Source: CAYXGZ01 sp964464755 (GTDB lineage: Bacteria > Planctomycetota > MHYJ01 > JACPRB01). Taken from it: a stretch of DNA of 56,767 nt. Shown one piece after another: positions 50,989 to 56,767 of this stretch. The translations under genes were made by a program, and so were the position numbers. The notes beneath the pieces are model-generated. The model did not search any database. It had not been told where the DNA came from and was given only the letters and a program-made list of their open reading frames with translations. Each line of letters begins with the position of its first letter. Positions within the stretch are counted from its first letter, which is position 1. The stretch lies in NCBI GenBank assembly GCA_964464755.1, contig CAYXGZ010000022.1:1-56767 (forward strand). Direction: 5' to 3'.

Positions 50989-53019
50989 TTAATCCCGTTT
51001 CGGCTTTTCGACCGGCTTCTCGGGGACCGTCGTCTCGTACCTCACGCCCTTGGGCATCGGCACGGGCTGAGTGACGGTCGTCCCGTGGCTCCCCTCGGTG
51101 CGCTCCGACGCGTCCACCGCGACGAAGGCCGTCAGCTCGCAGAGCACGCCGTACTTCAGCGACACGGCCTTCAGCTCCTCGAGCAGCGCGGCCGGCGAGT
51201 CGGACGCGACGAGGCGGTCCTGGAGGTCGGCGAGGCGGCGCCGGGCCCAGATCGGCGGGATCGCCGGATGCTCCGAGGCGCCGAGATCGACCTCGATCGG
51301 GATGGACACGCGGCGCCCGGCGACGAGCCCGCTCGCGGTGATCGTCGAGCGGCCCCGGCCCGCGGCCCGGCCCGCGAGCACGACCGGCCGGCCGACGAGG
51401 AGGTCGGGGATCGTCGCAGGATAGACGTCGGAGACCTGCAGGCCGCCCCAGTCCACGCGCAGGTCGGTCATCGCGGGGTGCTCGAGGCGCTCGAAGGTCG
51501 CGTCGACGGCCCGCGCCGTCCCCTCGTCGAGGCCGACGTAGGCGGAGGCGCCCTTCCCGATCCGCGCCATCGACTCCAGGAGGTAGCGGTTGACCGACGA
51601 GCCGATGCCGAACGAGAAGATGCGGCTGGGCCCGAGGCGGCGCGAGACCTCGCCGAGGATCTCGGCCTCGTTGCCGATGAACCCGTCGGTGAAGAACGCG
51701 ACGATCCGGAGCCGGCCCTCCTCGTGGGGCGTGCCGAGGGCCTCGATCACGGGGCCCGCGAACATCGTCCCGCCCTCCGCCTGGATGCGCTCGATGGCGC
51801 GCACGCCCGCCGCGACGTTCGCCGCGTCGGCGCCGAGCGGCTCGTTGCTCATCGATCGGACCCGGTCGGAGAACCAGAGGATGCGGAAGGTGTCCTTGGG
51901 GCGGAGGCGGTGCAGCGCGCGGATCGCGGCCCGCTTGGCGATGTCGAGGGGCTCGCCCTGCATGCTGCCGGAGTGGTCGATCACGAGGACGATCTCGCGG
52001 GGCGGGGCCTGGGCCGCGGAGAGCTCCGCGGGCGGCTGCAGCAGCACGAGGAAGGTCGAGCCCTGCTCGTCGGCGTGCGAGGCGAAGGCGCCGCGGATCT
52101 CGGGGCCCGCCGCGCGCCAGCGCAGCACGAAGTCCTTGTTGGGCACGCGGTCCGCCGGCGCGAGGGATACGGTCGCGCGGGTCGGCGCGGGCCGCTCGAC
52201 CTTCAGCGCGTGGCTGGGGCTCGAGAGCTCCTCGATCCGGCCGCCGGCCTCGAGGTCCACGTCGATGGAGATCTCGTTCGTCGGCACGACCTCGGGGCGG
52301 AGGTACGCGACGTCGCGGGCCTGGCCGCTGGGCGCGCCGCCGTGGGGGACGGCACCGACGCCGCCGGTCGAGCCGGGCGGGTTGAAGCGCGGGCCGACGA
52401 CGGTCGGGATCACGAGCTCGAAGCCTCCGTCCTCGACGCGGACGGAGTGGAAGTAGGTCACGGCGACGTCGATCTGCTTGCCGGGCTCGATGTTCGCGAC
52501 GGACTGCGTGAAGATGTTGGGGCGGTCCTGGACCATCAACGACGCGCGGTAGCCCTGGCGCTTCGCCTCCTCGTAGATCTTCGTCGCCTCCTCCTTCTCG
52601 CGGAGCAGGCCGCGGATGCGGCGCTCGCCGATCTGCAGGACGAAGTCGCGCACCGAGGCGTCGTCGGGCAGCGGGAAGGTGTAGACGACCTCGATCTTCT
52701 CGGCGTAGGGGTTGTGGTACTGCTGGACGACGGAGACCGAGGCGACGGCGAGCGAGACCTTGGCCTTCACCTCGGTGTGCTTGAGCGGGAGGGGCTCGGG
52801 GCGGCCGTCGCGGCGGACCTCGAGCCGGCCGACCTCGGCGGAGGACGGCGTCGCCCCGCCATGGCGGCCGTGGCCGCGGGCGATCACGAGCACGTCGTCC
52901 GGATCCGAGGCCAGGCCGCGGGAGGCCGGGTGGCCGAGCGGCGCGCCCGCCGAGCGGTGGCCGTCGGTGCAACCGGCGAGGGCGGCGACGAGGATCCCGA
53001 GGACGAGCAGCTTTCTCAC
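50989..53019 (-). CDS. VIT / von Willebrand factor A domain lipoprotein
   Basis: A 676-residue lipoprotein (lipobox LAALAGC). The VIT domain is about residues 75-210 (VKAKVSLAVASVSVVQQYHN, EKIEVVYTFPLPDDASV). The VWA domain is about 325-500 with the MIDAS motif DHSGSMQGE, later TFAGPVIEA and FFTDGFIGNE. The combination resembles inter-alpha-trypsin-inhibitor heavy chains and bacterial adhesion/signalling proteins. GTG start overlaps the previous stop (GTGA). Together with the ECF sigma factor upstream and the serpin downstream it suggests an envelope-stress or surface-protein operon. Confidence 0.92.
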   Translation of the reverse strand: MRKLLVLGILVAALAGCTDGHRSAGAPLGHPASRGLASDPDDVLVIARGHGRHGGATPSSAEVGRLEVRRDGRPEPLPLKHTEVKAKVSLAVASVSVVQQYHNPYAEKIEVVYTFPLPDDASVRDFVLQIGERRIRGLLREKEEATKIYEEAKRQGYRASLMVQDRPNIFTQSVANIEPGKQIDVAVTYFHSVRVEDGGFELVIPTVVGPRFNPPGSTGGVGAVPHGGAPSGQARDVAYLRPEVVPTNEISIDVDLEAGGRIEELSSPSHALKVERPAPTRATVSLAPADRVPNKDFVLRWRAAGPEIRGAFASHADEQGSTFLVLLQPPAELSAAQAPPREIVLVIDHSGSMQGEPLDIAKRAAIRALHRLRPKDTFRILWFSDRVRSMSNEPLGADAANVAAGVRAIERIQAEGGTMFAGPVIEALGTPHEEGRLRIVAFFTDGFIGNEAEILGEVSRRLGPSRIFSFGIGSSVNRYLLESMARIGKGASAYVGLDEGTARAVDATFERLEHPAMTDLRVDWGGLQVSDVYPATIPDLLVGRPVVLAGRAAGRGRSTITASGLVAGRRVSIPIEVDLGASEHPAIPPIWARRRLADLQDRLVASDSPAALLEELKAVSLKYGVLCELTAFVAVDASERTEGSHGTTVTQPVPMPKGVRYETTVPEKPVEKPKRD

Positions 53020-53426
53020 TTGGCACCTCCGCGGCGGACCAGGGTGGCTTTCGGGACGAAGCGCGCGCCGCCGGACTCGGCGGCCGCGACCAGGGTCACG
53101 GTGGCGTCCGCCCCGGGGCGGGCGATGGCATGGATCGAGGCGACGCGGACGCGGCCCGCGGGGGCCGACGCGTCGAGCGTGAAGCCGGCGACGAGGAGCC
53201 GCCCGCCCGCGAGCGCGGCGGGATCGTAGTACGGCGCCTCGCGCCAGGCCGCGGTGTCGCCGCCCTCGAGGCCGACGACCTCGAGGCCCTTCACCTCGAC
53301 CTGCCAGGCGCCGAGGACGCGGGACTCGGAGTCGAGGACGACGTCGTAGACCGCGAAGGCGGGGCGGTCCTGGGCCGCGAGCGCGGAGGCGCCGAGCACC
53401 AGGACGGCGACCGCGAGGGCCTTCAC
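53016..53426 (-). CDS. Secreted protein of unknown function, 136 aa
   Basis: A signal peptide (KALAVAVLVLGASALAAQ) precedes a small beta-rich domain (FAVYDVVLDSESRVLGAWQV then EVKGLEVVGLEGGD). It resembles a cohesin-like or Ig-like fold in strand pattern, which would be interesting beside the dockerin-like repeat encoded next door, but I cannot confirm the family. Coupled on both sides by GTGA overlaps. Confidence 0.65.
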   Translation of the reverse strand: MKALAVAVLVLGASALAAQDRPAFAVYDVVLDSESRVLGAWQVEVKGLEVVGLEGGDTAAWREAPYYDPAALAGGRLLVAGFTLDASAPAGRVRVASIHAIARPGADATVTLVAAAESGGARFVPKATLVRRGGAK

Positions 53427-53770
53427 CGGGCCACCTTCACGCAGTCGCGGGCGATGGCCTCGACGTCGCTCGCGTCGACGGTCCCGTCTCCGTTGGCGTC
53501 GGAGGAGAGCGGGACGGGGGCGCCCGCGCGGAGCTTCAGGGCGAGTCGGTAGGCGTCCACGATGTCGCGGGCGGGGGCGTCGGGCCGGGAGAGGCTCCAC
53601 AGGCCCGCGGTCAGCAGCAGCGCGGCGGCGGCCGCCGGCAGGCTCCAGCGCCGCCACGGCGAGCGCCGCGCGAGGAGCGGGCGGGCCGCGTCGAGCAGGC
53701 CGCGGTCGAAGCCCGCGGGCACGTCGAGCTTCGGCGCCTTCAGGTTCCGCAGGAACGAGTCGTCCATCAC
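53423..53770 (-). CDS. Single-pass membrane protein with a dockerin-like calcium motif
   Basis: A 115-residue protein. Cytoplasmic N-terminus about 40 residues, a membrane helix (about 43-60), and a C-terminal dockerin/EF-hand-like loop DANGDGTVDASDVEAIARDC. Its position directly after an ECF sigma gene is where an anti-sigma factor usually lies, but no zinc anti-sigma motif is seen. It could be a minimal regulator or a surface anchor. Overlaps the next gene by GTGA. Confidence 0.7.
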   Translation of the reverse strand: MMDDSFLRNLKAPKLDVPAGFDRGLLDAARPLLARRSPWRRWSLPAAAAALLLTAGLWSLSRPDAPARDIVDAYRLALKLRAGAPVPLSSDANGDGTVDASDVEAIARDCVKVAR

Positions 53771-53801
53771 ACCCTTGTAGCCCGCGAGGGCCCCTCCGCG
53801 T

Positions 53802-54287
53802 TCACTCGGTTCCGAAAATACCCCGGAGTTTCTTCACGGCGTGGTGCAGCCGCGACTTCACGGTCCCCTCGGGGACCCCCAGCATCGCGGCGATCTCCGC
53901 GAGCTCCAGGCCGTCCGCGTAGCGCAGGAGGACGACCTCGCGCTGCTCCTCCGGCAGGGAGGCGACGTGCTCCTCGATCGGCGCCCCGGCGGGCGGCGCG
54001 GGCCGGTCGGGGACCTCGCCGGGGACCTCGCGGCGGCGGCGCTTGAGCGCGAGGTGCTTGAGCACCGGGAAGAGGAAGGTCGTGAAGCGGGCGCGGGGGA
54101 CGTAGTCGGGCAGCTTGCGGGCGACGTAGAGGAAGGCCTCCTGCAGGACGTCGAGGGCCTCGTCGCGGTCGCCGCAGTAGCGGAGCGCGATCGAGGCGGC
54201 CCAGTCGCGGTGCCGGCGGTAGAGCGCCTCGAACGCGTCGGGGGCGCCGCGCTGCGCGGAGGCGATGAGGTCGTCGTCGGAGTTCAC
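53802..54287 (-). CDS. ECF-family RNA polymerase sigma factor
   Basis: A 161-residue sigma factor. Region 2 covers about residues 10-75 (FEALYRRHRDWAASIALRYC, DEALDVLQEAFLYVA). Region 4 covers about 105-155 (LPEEQREVVLLRYADGLELA, EIAAMLGVPEGTVKSRLHHA). GTG start 8 nt after a TACACT box. First gene of the operon leading to the VIT/VWA lipoprotein and possibly the serpin, which it may autoregulate. Confidence 0.92.
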   Translation of the reverse strand: MNSDDDLIASAQRGAPDAFEALYRRHRDWAASIALRYCGDRDEALDVLQEAFLYVARKLPDYVPRARFTTFLFPVLKHLALKRRRREVPGEVPDRPAPPAGAPIEEHVASLPEEQREVVLLRYADGLELAEIAAMLGVPEGTVKSRLHHAVKKLRGIFGTE

Positions 54288-54295
54288 GGCGAATC

Positions 54296-54301
54296 AGTGT
54301 A
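54296..54301 (-). promoter_or_regulatory. -10 box TACACT of the ECF sigma operon
   Basis: Minus strand TACACT, 8 nt, then the GTG at 54287. No recognisable ECF -35 (AAC-type) is seen at the right distance. Confidence 0.45.
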
Positions 54302-54329
54302 CTTGGACGCGGACGGGCGCCGGAAAATG

Positions 54330-54335
54330 CATAAT
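54330..54335 (+). promoter_or_regulatory. -10 box CATAAT of the cupin-like gene
   Basis: CATAAT, 7 nt, then the ATG at 54343. Confidence 0.45.
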
Positions 54336-54342
54336 GCCGCGC

Positions 54343-55272
54343 ATGCCCTACCGGTTGAGGCGGCGAGGAGTCGACCACGGCACCGTGACGCCGGTGGCGC
54401 GCGAGCGCCGCTGGGAGCGCTCCGAGCCCGAGCTGCTCAAGGGCGCGGTCGACGTCCGCTCCGCGAAGAAGGAGATCGCCGCGTCGCTGAAGCTGCTCGC
54501 CGACCTCCGCCAGGGCGGCGAGCTGGCGCCCCGCCTCGGCCTGCCCCCCGGGTACCGCGTCGCGGGCGTCTCGCAGAACACCGAGGACCCGCTCGAGATG
54601 CAGAAGGTCCACGTCGAGGGCGGCGGGCGCGAGCTCTACGTGAAGGCGAACTGGCTCTCGACGCACCCGGGCGACGGCTCGCTGCGGCTGCGCTTCTCGC
54701 ACGGCGCGGAGATCCTCGACGACTGGCTCGACGATCCGACGGGCGCGAGGGCGAGCGAGCGGCTCTTCGACGCGACCTTCCCCGAGTCGCGGCTGGTGAC
54801 GGAGAACGCGGCGCTCGCGGCGGAACTGCGCAAGCGGCTCGGCTCGTCGCCGCGCTACGTGCAGCGCATCCTCTACGCGAACCAGCCGGACGGCGGCGCG
54901 CTCTTCCACCACGACTACGTGCCCAAGCAGCAGGGCGTGGTCTACGCGCAGCTGGCGGGCACGACGGGCTGGGTCTCGTGCTCGAAGCGGGCGCTCGCGC
55001 GGAACATCCAGGAGGCGACGGGCCGCTGGCACCACACGCAGGCGCTGCTCGACCACCTCGACTCGCCCGACCAGGCGAAGGTGCTGAAGCTCATCAACCA
55101 CACGGGGTCGTTCACGCGGAAGCTGGCCGCGGAGGGCTGGTTCTTCGTGGTGCGGCCCGGCGACGTCGTGCTGCTCCCCTCGCAGGGCTGGGACGACGTG
55201 GCCTGGCACGAGGTCTTCACGCTCTCGAAGGGCGGCAACCTGTCGCTGTCCTTCGGGGTCGTGGCCCGTTAG
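54343..55272 (+). CDS. Cupin/JmjC-like Fe(II)-dependent oxygenase (putative)
   Basis: A 309-residue protein. GGALFHHDYVPKQQGVVYAQ (HxD-type first metal half) and WDDVAWHEVFTLSKGG (distal His) form an HxD...H facial-triad pattern in a double-stranded beta-helix, as in JmjC/cupin 2-oxoglutarate oxygenases. The N-terminal 100 residues are helical. The substrate and 2OG dependence are unproven. It is divergent from the ECF sigma gene. Confidence 0.6.
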   Translation: MPYRLRRRGVDHGTVTPVARERRWERSEPELLKGAVDVRSAKKEIAASLKLLADLRQGGELAPRLGLPPGYRVAGVSQNTEDPLEMQKVHVEGGGRELYVKANWLSTHPGDGSLRLRFSHGAEILDDWLDDPTGARASERLFDATFPESRLVTENAALAAELRKRLGSSPRYVQRILYANQPDGGALFHHDYVPKQQGVVYAQLAGTTGWVSCSKRALARNIQEATGRWHHTQALLDHLDSPDQAKVLKLINHTGSFTRKLAAEGWFFVVRPGDVVLLPSQGWDDVAWHEVFTLSKGGNLSLSFGVVAR

Positions 55273-55320
55273 CCGCCAAGGATCGTTGGCTCGTAACCTT
55301 CTGATCCACTGTCACTTGCA

Positions 55321-55368
55321 TCACCACCTCCCAAACGCCAAGCGGCGTTGACACTTCGGGGGTGGTGA
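55321..55368. promoter_or_regulatory. Nested inverted repeats upstream of the sRNA sigma54 promoter
   Basis: Outer arms TCACCACC (55321-55328) and GGTGGTGA (55361-55368) are perfect complements. Inside, AACGCC-AAGC-GGCGTT is a second perfect repeat. The centre lies about 86 bp before the expected start of transcription, the usual place for an activator-binding enhancer. It could also be a terminator of the gene ending at 55272, but lacks a T-run. Confidence 0.5.
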
Positions 55369-55404
55369 CGCGTCGATTCGAAGCGGCAATCGCGGTTCCG
55401 GGGC

Positions 55405-55419
55405 TGGCATGGCCCTTGC
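55405..55419 (+). promoter_or_regulatory. Sigma54 promoter of the small RNA
   Basis: TGGCATGGCCCTTGC matches TGGCAYG-N4-TTGC, with GG at 55406-55407 and GC at 55418-55419 and the correct 10-nt gap. Start of transcription expected near 55431. Confidence 0.72.
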
Positions 55420-55430
55420 GTATTCCCTCC

Positions 55431-55517
55431 CGTGATCAGGAGAAACTGATACAGGAAAACTGAAAAAGTCGATCCCGCTCCAACTGCCCCGGCCTGTCGC
55501 CGGGGCAAATTTTTTTT
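55431..55517 (+). ncRNA. Putative sigma54-dependent small RNA (about 87 nt)
   Basis: The stretch between the sigma54 promoter and a textbook intrinsic terminator has no plausible reading frame. It begins with a small hairpin ATCAG-GAGAAA-CTGAT, followed by ACAGGAAAACTG and an A-rich single-stranded part (GAAAAAG), and ends in the GC terminator stem and eight T. Two AGGA motifs, one in the hairpin loop, resemble CsrA/RsmA-binding or anti-Shine-Dalgarno-type targets. The next gene has its own -10 box at 55526, after the terminator, so this transcript is not simply its leader. Boundaries are inferred from promoter spacing. Confidence 0.6.
55486..55517 (+). terminator. Intrinsic terminator of the small RNA
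   Basis: GCCCCGGC pairs with GCCGGGGC (8 bp) around CTGTC, followed by AAA and eight T (55510-55517). Confidence 0.88.
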
Positions 55518-55525
55518 AAAGCGGG

Positions 55526-55531
55526 TAGGAT
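55526..55531 (+). promoter_or_regulatory. -10 box TAGGAT of the LolA-like gene
   Basis: TAGGAT, 6 nt, then the ATG at 55538. It lies just after the sRNA terminator. Confidence 0.45.
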
Positions 55532-55537
55532 GTCCGC

Positions 55538-56230
55538 ATGGTCACCCTCCTCCTGGCCGCCCTGCTCCTGCAGGAAACCCCCGTCGAGTTCCTGAAGAAG
55601 GTCGAGGACAAGGTCGCGGAGTCCCGGACGCTCGCGGTCGACTCTACGGCGCTGGTCGAGGCGAAGACCAAGGGCGTGGAGACGAAGACGAGCTTCACCG
55701 GCGTCCTGAAGTCGAAGGGGGACGGCCAGGCCTGGGTCACGCTCGAGACCAAGCGCGACGGCAAGCCGGTGCCGGTGCTGAAGCTCGTGTCGGACGGGAC
55801 GCGGGTCCGCTACGAGGCCTCGGGGCAGTCGGCGACGGCGGACTGCACGCTGCCGCTGGGGACGCTGTCGCGGCGGCTCGTGGCGCGGGCGGGGATCTAC
55901 GCGTCGGCCGCCCTGCTCTTCCAGGCGGCGGGCTCGCCGAAGGACGCGGGGCTGGAGAAGCGCTTCGAGATCAAGGGCGCGGAGGCCCTGCCGGACGAGA
56001 AGGCGGAGGGGCGGGACTGCCGGGTGTTCCTCGTGAAGGTCGCGTCGGGGGATCCCGGCGTGGCGGACTTCGCGCAGAAAGTGTGGATCGACCGGGAGCG
56101 CCAGCTCCCGGTGAAGCGGGTGACGACGAGCGCGGATCCGAACGCGCCCGGGTCGGTGACCGAGGTCTACTCGGTCGTGGAGCTCGGCGCGGAGATCCCG
56201 GACGACGTTTTCAAGATCCCCGGCAAGTAG
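55538..56230 (+). CDS. Secreted LolA-like (DUF2092-type) protein
   Basis: A 230-residue protein with a short hydrophobic leader (MVTLLLAALLLQ), then an incomplete beta-barrel pattern like LolA/LppX: helix EFLKKVEDKVAESRTLAVDS and strands such as TGVLKSKGDGQAWVTLETKR and QKVWIDRERQLPVKRVTT, ending EVYSVVELGAEIPDDVFKIP. The probable role is binding a lipid or lipoprotein in the periplasm. The short leader could be cleaved before QETP. Confidence 0.7.
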   Translation: MVTLLLAALLLQETPVEFLKKVEDKVAESRTLAVDSTALVEAKTKGVETKTSFTGVLKSKGDGQAWVTLETKRDGKPVPVLKLVSDGTRVRYEASGQSATADCTLPLGTLSRRLVARAGIYASAALLFQAAGSPKDAGLEKRFEIKGAEALPDEKAEGRDCRVFLVKVASGDPGVADFAQKVWIDRERQLPVKRVTTSADPNAPGSVTEVYSVVELGAEIPDDVFKIPGK

Positions 56231-56239
56231 TGCCCTATC

Positions 56240-56282
56240 GTGACACTTCCTCGCGGATAATCTCCGCAGTGGGCGACGTCAC
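56240..56282. promoter_or_regulatory. Nested inverted repeats upstream of the recA sigma54 promoter
   Basis: Outer GTGAC (56240-56244) and GTCAC (56278-56282), and inner GCGGA-TAATC-TCCGC. The centre is about 110 bp before the expected start. It shares the 9-mer TGACACTTC (56241-56249) with the element upstream of the sRNA (55349-55357). It may also act as a terminator for the preceding gene. Confidence 0.45.
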
Positions 56283-56344
56283 CTTTCGAACCGGGGCCGG
56301 GTCGCGGCGACACGCCGCCGAGCCGGCCTCCCTCGGCGGAACGC

Positions 56345-56359
56345 TGGCACGCCCCTTGC
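56345..56359 (+). promoter_or_regulatory. Consensus sigma54 promoter upstream of recA
   Basis: TGGCACGCCCCTTGC followed by A is a full match to TGGCACG-N4-TTGCA, GG at 56346-56347 and GC at 56358-56359. The start would be near 56371, leaving a 74-nt recA leader with a CCGCC/GGCGG hairpin. Confidence 0.78.
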
Positions 56360-56370
56360 ACCCGAATCCT

Positions 56371-56399
56371 TTGACCGCCGTGGTGGCGGCGCGGAGAAT
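56371..56399 (+). promoter_or_regulatory. Sigma70-like second promoter of recA
   Basis: TTGACC (56371-56376), 17-bp spacer, GAGAAT (56394-56399). It starts where the sigma54 transcript would begin, so recA may have two tandem promoters. No LexA-type box (CTGT-N8-ACAG or GAAC-N4-GTTC) is seen. Confidence 0.5.
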
Positions 56400-56444
56400 G
56401 TCGACCGGAGAACCAAGCACCCCGAAGGGGGAGGGAGAAACTCG

Positions 56445-56767
56445 ATGAGCCAGATGATTCCGCAGCAGCCCGCCGACCGGCGCCTGGAGGCGCTGAAGGC
56501 CGCCCTGGGCCAGATCGAGAAGCAGTTCGGCAAGGGCTCGATCATGCGCTTGGGCAGCGACTCGCGCCTCGACGTCGAGGGCATGACCACGGGCAGCTTC
56601 GCGCTCGACACCGCGCTGGGCGGCAAGGGCGTGCCGAAGGGCCGCGTCGTCGAGGTCTTCGGGCCGGAGGGCTCCGGCAAGACGAGCCTCTGCCTCACGA
56701 TCGTCGCCAACGTGCAGAAGAACGGCGGGCAGGCCGCGGTCATCGACGCGGAGCACGCGCTGGACCC
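56445..56767 (+). CDS. recA: Recombinase A, partial (5' end)
   Basis: The first 107 residues of RecA, cut by the window end. The N-terminal helix (RRLEALKAALGQIEKQFGKG) and core strands (SIMRLGSDSRLDVEGMTTGS, FALDTALGGKGVPKGRVVEV) precede Walker A GPEGSGKTS and the VIDAEHALD block. The protein catalyses strand exchange in DNA repair and supports SOS induction. ATG at 56445 has GGGAGG upstream. The promoter region suggests control by sigma54 in addition to sigma70. Confidence 0.97.
   Translation, partial: MSQMIPQQPADRRLEALKAALGQIEKQFGKGSIMRLGSDSRLDVEGMTTGSFALDTALGGKGVPKGRVVEVFGPEGSGKTSLCLTIVANVQKNGGQAAVIDAEHALD

Noticed and set aside
55273..55537. tRNA gene in the gap
   Set aside because: No cloverleaf, T-loop (GGTTCGAATCC-like) or CCA end. 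The structure is explained by nested repeats, promoter and terminator.
56231..56444. LexA/SOS box before recA
   Set aside because: Searched by eye for CTGT-N8-ACAG, GAAC-N4-GTTC and GTTC-N7-GTTC; none is present.

Overview
The window is a gene-dense, very GC-rich (about 70%) bacterial chromosome segment. It has many secreted or lipid-anchored proteins, abundant GTGA/ATGA start-stop overlaps, and many start codons placed only 6-9 nt after a TANNNT -10 box. The mix points to a Planctomycetota-like organism, but this is inference because no rRNA or other phylogenetic marker is complete here. That mix includes secreted squalene-cyclase-like repeat proteins, extracytoplasmic caspase-like proteases, a TPR-Ser/Thr kinase, FHA-GAF-sigma54 regulation, and an octaheme HAO-like cytochrome beside a Rieske/cytochrome b pair.

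Layout. 1-3671 (minus): narK, a membrane-anchored diheme cytochrome c and the 5' part of narG/nxrA, behind a near-consensus sigma54 promoter. 3857-13536: a PQQ-type beta-propeller with an in-frame UGA; a secreted toroid protein whose 3' end is part of a 41-bp direct repeat bracketing a lower-GC two-gene insert; a DUF2071 protein; a YgiQ-type radical SAM protein; a TPR-thioredoxin protein with an in-frame UGA (UxxC); and a fatty-acid-hydroxylase-like protein. 13581-23204: a beta-barrel protein, then a three-gene cluster of caspase-like protease, metzincin lipoprotein and a 1704-residue caspase-WD40 lipoprotein. 23209-27083 (minus): zinc-ribbon membrane protein, Rieske, cytochrome b and octaheme cytochrome. 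27167-34852: a second toroid protein, rhomboid, LuxR-type HTH, dusB, maf, small membrane proteins, and a lipoprotein flanked by two copies of an octamer-periodic repeat next to an RNA methyltransferase. 34849-42751: TPR-kinase, a double L7/L12-like protein, SDR, HAD phosphatase and a FHA-GAF-sigma54 activator. 42762-47370: zinc-ribbon proteins, GNAT, an OpuC-like ABC transporter and Mpg. 47357-55272: a thioredoxin-like/heme/PDZ protein with two in-frame UGAs (UxxU), an aldo-keto reductase, a serpin, an ECF sigma operon with a VIT/VWA lipoprotein, and a cupin-like dioxygenase. 55273-56767: a putative sigma54-dependent small RNA, a LolA-like protein and the start of recA, which also has a consensus sigma54 promoter.

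Three themes stand out. (1) Three genes are interrupted only by UGA (four codons in all) and read on in frame, two of them in thioredoxin-type UxxC/UxxU motifs followed by bSECIS-like hairpins; they are very likely selenoproteins. (2) Sigma54 promoters stand before a respiratory operon, a putative sRNA and recA, and a sigma54 activator is encoded in the window. (3) There are two unusual repeat structures: the 41-bp duplication at a convergent gene junction and the octamer-periodic arrays around a lipoprotein. The respiratory genes suggest nitrogen-oxide metabolism (nitrate reduction or nitrite oxidation plus an HAO-like enzyme), but the direction cannot be decided from the sequence.
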